A DNA stretch of 39,266 nt from Pseudomonadota bacterium (GTDB lineage: Bacteria; Pseudomonadota; Gammaproteobacteria; Burkholderiales; Burkholderiaceae_C): assembly GCA_963204815.1 (NCBI GenBank), contig CAUJHQ010000113.1, forward strand, positions 1 to 39,266, read 5' to 3'. Position numbers and translations under genes: made by a program. Of this stretch, positions 38,362-39,266 are shown piece by piece. The notes under the pieces are model-generated. The model saw nothing but the letters and a program-made list of their open reading frames with translations. It did no database searches and was not told where the DNA came from. The first letter of the stretch is position 1. Each line of letters starts with the position of its first letter.

Positions 38362-39231
38362 TCAGGGGCCGAGTTCGTAGAACAGGTTGCCGTTGCGCTG
38401 CAGGTCGCGCGTCACGTCGACGGCGTCGCGCACCTTCACGGCCAGCAGCCGTGTCGCGCCCACGCGCTGCTCGGCGACCAGGCCCTTCGCGAACAGCGTG
38501 TCGTACAGGCGCTCGGGGCGGCGGCGGCGGATCGCCTCGCGCGCGAACGCGTGCGTGCGCACCGTGCCGGCGCGACCTTCGGCATCGACCACCGGCGCCT
38601 CGTAGACGGTCTCGGAGTACAGCGGGAAGGGCAGCGTCTCGTGCACCAGGTGCTCGAGGTAGTGAAAGAACGTGAAGGTGTCGATCGGCACGTTCAGGAA
38701 GACGACGCGGCCGTCGGCCTTCAGCACCTCCTCGAACGGCGTGCCGGGGCCGCACGGGTGGACGCAGGCGGGGTGCGTGGCAATGAAGCGCTGCGGATCC
38801 GGCCCGAGCACGGCGATCGGATGCGTCGGGTGCACGCTGCGTTGCACGCCTTCGCGGCGGCGGAAGACTTCCGAGACCATGCCCATCATCGATGGCGTCT
38901 TGCGCACGTCGAAGCGGCGGCCGCTCTCCAGCCAGTCGAGCGCGGCGTTGCGGTATGGCAGCGTCACCATCAGCAGGTGGCCGGTGGGGCCGACGGCCTC
39001 GGCGAAGGTGTCGATCAGCTCGCCGACGCTGCCGCGAAAGCCATGCTCGCGCGACCACGCGCTGTGCAGCATCACGGTGTCGCCTGGCTGCACGCCCAGC
39101 GCGCGCAGCGCGTGCAGCAACTCGACCGGCCCGTACGATCGGAACGTCGCCGCGTACCAGGCCCTGGCCGACTTCAGCTTCGCCTTCAGCGCCTTGCGCG
39201 TGGAGGCGGGAATCCACGAGGTCAGAGACAT
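38362..39231 (-). CDS. AAC(3)-family N-acyltransferase
   Basis: 289 residues of the Antibiotic_NAT fold. The family blocks are D-T-V-M-L-H-S-A-W near residues 52-60 and R-S-V-H-P-T-H-P-I-A-V-L-G at about 132-144, with the catalytic His in H-P-T-H. These enzymes move an acetyl or acyl group from CoA (or possibly ACP) to an amine. Such homologues are common in surface-glycan loci, where they acylate amino sugars; resistance to aminoglycosides is not the likely role. AAGGG lies 6 nt before the ATG. Confidence 0.85.
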   Translation of the reverse strand: MSLTSWIPASTRKALKAKLKSARAWYAATFRSYGPVELLHALRALGVQPGDTVMLHSAWSREHGFRGSVGELIDTFAEAVGPTGHLLMVTLPYRNAALDWLESGRRFDVRKTPSMMGMVSEVFRRREGVQRSVHPTHPIAVLGPDPQRFIATHPACVHPCGPGTPFEEVLKADGRVVFLNVPIDTFTFFHYLEHLVHETLPFPLYSETVYEAPVVDAEGRAGTVRTHAFAREAIRRRRPERLYDTLFAKGLVAEQRVGATRLLAVKVRDAVDVTRDLQRNGNLFYELGP

Positions 39232-39241
39232 GACGCGCCCT

Positions 39242-39266
39242 TCACGCCCGCGTGCCGGCGGCCGGC
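39242..39266 (-). other. possible 3' end of the next upstream gene
   Basis: The last 25 bases can be read as the end of a minus-strand gene (...P-A-A-G-T-R-A and a TGA at 39244-39242), 10 nt ahead of the AAC(3) start. Short distance and same strand would fit a continuing operon, but 8 codons cannot prove a gene. Confidence 0.25.

Noticed and set aside
38362..39231. Aminoglycoside resistance gene
   Set aside because: The AAC(3) fold is real, but the neighbours are ACP and acyl-chain genes and there is no mobile element; an acyltransferase of the pathway is far more likely.
1..39266. CRISPR arrays, tRNA or rRNA genes, insertion sequences, phage genes
   Set aside because: I saw no regular spaced repeats, cloverleaf-type sequence, transposase or phage protein anywhere in the window.

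Overview
The window is about 39 kb of chromosome from a very GC-rich betaproteobacterium. GC-rich third codon positions, gene families and gene order (glnE beside a nitrilase-family gene, a LitR-type regulator beside a Cfa/DUF1365 operon) suggest Burkholderiales, in the Rubrivivax/Leptothrix/Methylibium range; this placement is inference from style, not from a marker gene. I see no rRNA, tRNA, CRISPR array, insertion sequence or prophage gene. Genes are packed tightly, with many 1-4 nt stop/start overlaps, so most same-strand runs are probably operons.

Region 1 (1-1157): the 3' end of a CorA-type Mg2+ channel and a small exported TonB-C-like protein. Region 2 (1172-10905): a light and photo-oxidative stress block. 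An eight-gene minus-strand operon (FAD amine-oxidase-like enzyme, DUF1365, Cfa-like methyltransferase, chalcone-isomerase-like protein, MFS transporter, DUF3833 lipoprotein, SDR, NTF2-like protein) lies next to an exported glutathione peroxidase. A divergent LitR/CarH-type B12 photoreceptor-repressor follows, then a diiron acyl-ACP-desaturase-like protein. The 345-nt leader of the operon holds a candidate ECF-sigma promoter and a three-segment set of repeats that can form two mutually exclusive folds.

Region 3 (10902-17853): housekeeping genes. glnE is followed by a rhombosortase-like protease, an EamA exporter and a GST in one probable transcript; a nitrilase-family amidase and a UbiH-type monooxygenase lie beyond. 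Region 4 (17897-26586): a plus-strand cluster of SPFH-SHOCT protein, DUF4178 zinc-ribbon membrane protein, DUF350 membrane protein, Nudix hydrolase and a TIR-like/macro-domain fusion. A minus-strand histidine phosphatase interrupts it, and a membrane-embedded spermidine-synthase-like protein and a lipoprotein amine-oxidase-like flavoenzyme complete it. This is the best candidate for an undescribed system: polyamine-type chemistry at the membrane joined to NAD/ADP-ribose chemistry.

Region 5 (26587-29833): a Tat-type PhoX phosphatase with a candidate Pho box, divergent from an aldo/keto reductase. Region 6 (29837-39231): a ten-gene minus-strand set with an AAC(3)-family acyltransferase, two acyl carrier proteins, a FabZ-like dehydratase, a FabL-like (Y-x6-K) enoyl reductase, a KAS III, an AsnB-type amidotransferase, an acyl-AMP ligase, a NadE-type synthetase and an alpha/alpha-barrel protein. 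It looks like a pathway that makes a short acyl group on a dedicated ACP and moves it to an amine, with an amide formed by AsnB, probably to decorate a glycan; the window ends before its upstream limit.
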